The notes under the pieces: generated by a model
The model's database searches: none
What the model saw: only the letters and a program-made list of their open reading frames with translations
Told to the model about the DNA's origin: nothing
Program-made: the position numbers and the translations under genes
Assembly: GCA_030040035.1 (NCBI GenBank)
Contig: JASHUJ010000002.1
Span: 1-29,731, forward strand
Source: Thermoplasmata archaeon
GTDB taxonomy: Archaea; Thermoplasmatota; Thermoplasmata; Lutacidiplasmatales; UBA184
Reading direction: 5' to 3'
DNA length: 29,731 nt
Shown: piece after piece, positions 29,020 to 29,731 of the stretch
Position numbering within the stretch: position 1 is the first letter of the stretch
How the letters are laid out: the number at the start of each line of letters is the position of its first letter

Positions 29020-29731
29020 CGCCCCCCGCGCGCCGTCGGCTGGCCGCCCCGCCGAACGAGGAGCTCCCGAAGCAACTCGAGCGTCTCCTGAAGGGGACCG
29101 GGGTTCGGCCCTCGGACACGGGCGGCGAGATCACTTTCACAGGGGACGATCCGATCTTCCCCAGCGCGATCCGGCTCGGATCCGTGTTCGCGCTCTCCGC
29201 GATGGCGGCCGCCGTCGGGGCGGCGGCGATCTGGAAGCTGCGCACCGGGAGGGGGCAATCTCTCTCGATCGATCTCCGCCGCTCGTCGCACGGCATCGAC
29301 CCCGAGCTCACGTTCGGCCCGACGGTCAACGGATGGCCGTACCCGAACCCGATCGGGAACTCGCACCCGTTCTCCGTCTTCCCGTTCGAGACGAAGGACG
29401 GCCGCTGGGTCTACCCCTCGGCCGTCTATCCGGCCCAGCAGTTCGCCTGGACGAACTTCTTCAACTGTGGGGCCAACCATGCGAGCGTCGCCGCCGCGAT
29501 CCACAAGTGGGATTCCCTGGACCTCGAGAACGCGGCGAACGAAGCCGGTCACACGATCTGCATCGCGCGGACGGCCCAGGAATGGGCGAAGCACCCGCAG
29601 GGCCGGTACCTCGCCAGCGAGCCGGTGATCTCCGTCCAGAAGATCGCGGCGGGCGATCCGCAGCCGTTCGGCCCGGGCGACCGGCCGCTCGCGGGTGTCC
29701 GGGTCCTCTCGGCGACGCACGCCGTCGCGGG
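29016..29731 (+). CDS. CaiB/BaiF-family (class III) CoA-transferase, N-terminal part
   Basis: Class III CoA-transferases move CoA between carboxylic acids. The visible 238 residues begin MTPPARRRLAAPPNEELPKQLERLL, include SVFALSAMAAAVGAAAIWKLRTGRGQSLSIDLRRSSHGID, GNSHPFSVFPFETKDGRWVYPSAVYP and EWAKHPQGRYLASEPVISVQKI, then RPLAGVRVLSATHAVA at the very edge, which is the usual opening of the catalytic CaiB domain. The order, with a C-terminal-like half preceding a full CaiB opening, matches the long fused members of the family. The catalytic aspartate lies beyond the window. The gene runs off the end. Its start overlaps a short leader ORF; it follows the CrtC-like gene by 72 bases. Confidence 0.85.
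   Translation, partial: MTPPARRRLAAPPNEELPKQLERLLKGTGVRPSDTGGEITFTGDDPIFPSAIRLGSVFALSAMAAAVGAAAIWKLRTGRGQSLSIDLRRSSHGIDPELTFGPTVNGWPYPNPIGNSHPFSVFPFETKDGRWVYPSAVYPAQQFAWTNFFNCGANHASVAAAIHKWDSLDLENAANEAGHTICIARTAQEWAKHPQGRYLASEPVISVQKIAAGDPQPFGPGDRPLAGVRVLSATHAVA

Noticed and set aside
1..29731. CRISPR array, insertion sequence or integrase
   Set aside because: No regularly spaced short repeats, no transposase or tyrosine recombinase motifs, and no terminal inverted repeats were found. The only repeated elements are the tRNA ends.

Overview
The window reads as a GC-rich archaeal chromosome segment, most likely from Thermoplasmatota or a related euryarchaeal lineage. The evidence is archaeal: RNA polymerase subunit Rpo7 (Rpb7) with Spt4, a DUF359-type dephospho-CoA kinase, ribosomal proteins S24e and S27ae, a type II glyceraldehyde-3-phosphate dehydrogenase, the KH-domain beta-CASP nuclease FttA, a thermopsin-type acid protease, and TATA boxes about 26 bases ahead of start codons (leaderless transcription). 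Fe/Mn superoxide dismutase, OsmC and a pirin-like cupin suggest exposure to oxygen. The phylum call is inference; no rRNA is present.

Left part (1-8140), mostly housekeeping. A partial GAPDH is followed by a divergent NRAMP-type metal transporter and then the tightly packed rpo7-spt4-DUF359-rps24e-rps27ae operon, followed by an SRPBCC protein and a HIT protein. On the minus strand come an HpcH/HpaI-type aldolase, a translationally coupled OsmC/pirin pair, a DsbA-fold protein with a monothiol active site, and a small zinc-ribbon protein.

Middle part (8286-16140), accessory. A tRNA-Arg(CCG) gene is followed by three further copies of a tRNA 3' end near 13520, 15293 and 16114. The first copy is an exact 29-base match. 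The copies divide about 7.8 kb into three segments. Segment A carries a large secreted thermopsin/beta-helix protein, a small hypothetical gene, and a MntA-HepT toxin-antitoxin pair whose antitoxin has an extra N-terminal zinc ribbon. Segment B carries VapBC and a possible DNA-binding protein. Segment C carries a CYTH-domain protein. No integrase is visible. This is the most unusual structure in the window and looks like a stack of integrase-less cassettes at a tRNA gene.

Right part (16116-29731). It starts with an alpha/alpha-toroid (prenyltransferase-like) protein whose 5' end runs into the last tRNA fragment, then an SRPBCC pseudogene with two in-frame stops, a double-HTH regulator, and a VOC protein. 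Next are an ArsR-AHSA1 pair divergent from a RibD/DHFR-like reductase, and a NiCoT nickel transporter divergent from NikR, with an inverted repeat at the NiCoT start. These are followed by FttA, superoxide dismutase, an orphan PIN protein and a PEBP-family protein. The window ends with a MarR regulator coupled to a CrtC-like protein and, after a possible 17-codon leader ORF, a CaiB/BaiF CoA-transferase cut by the window edge.
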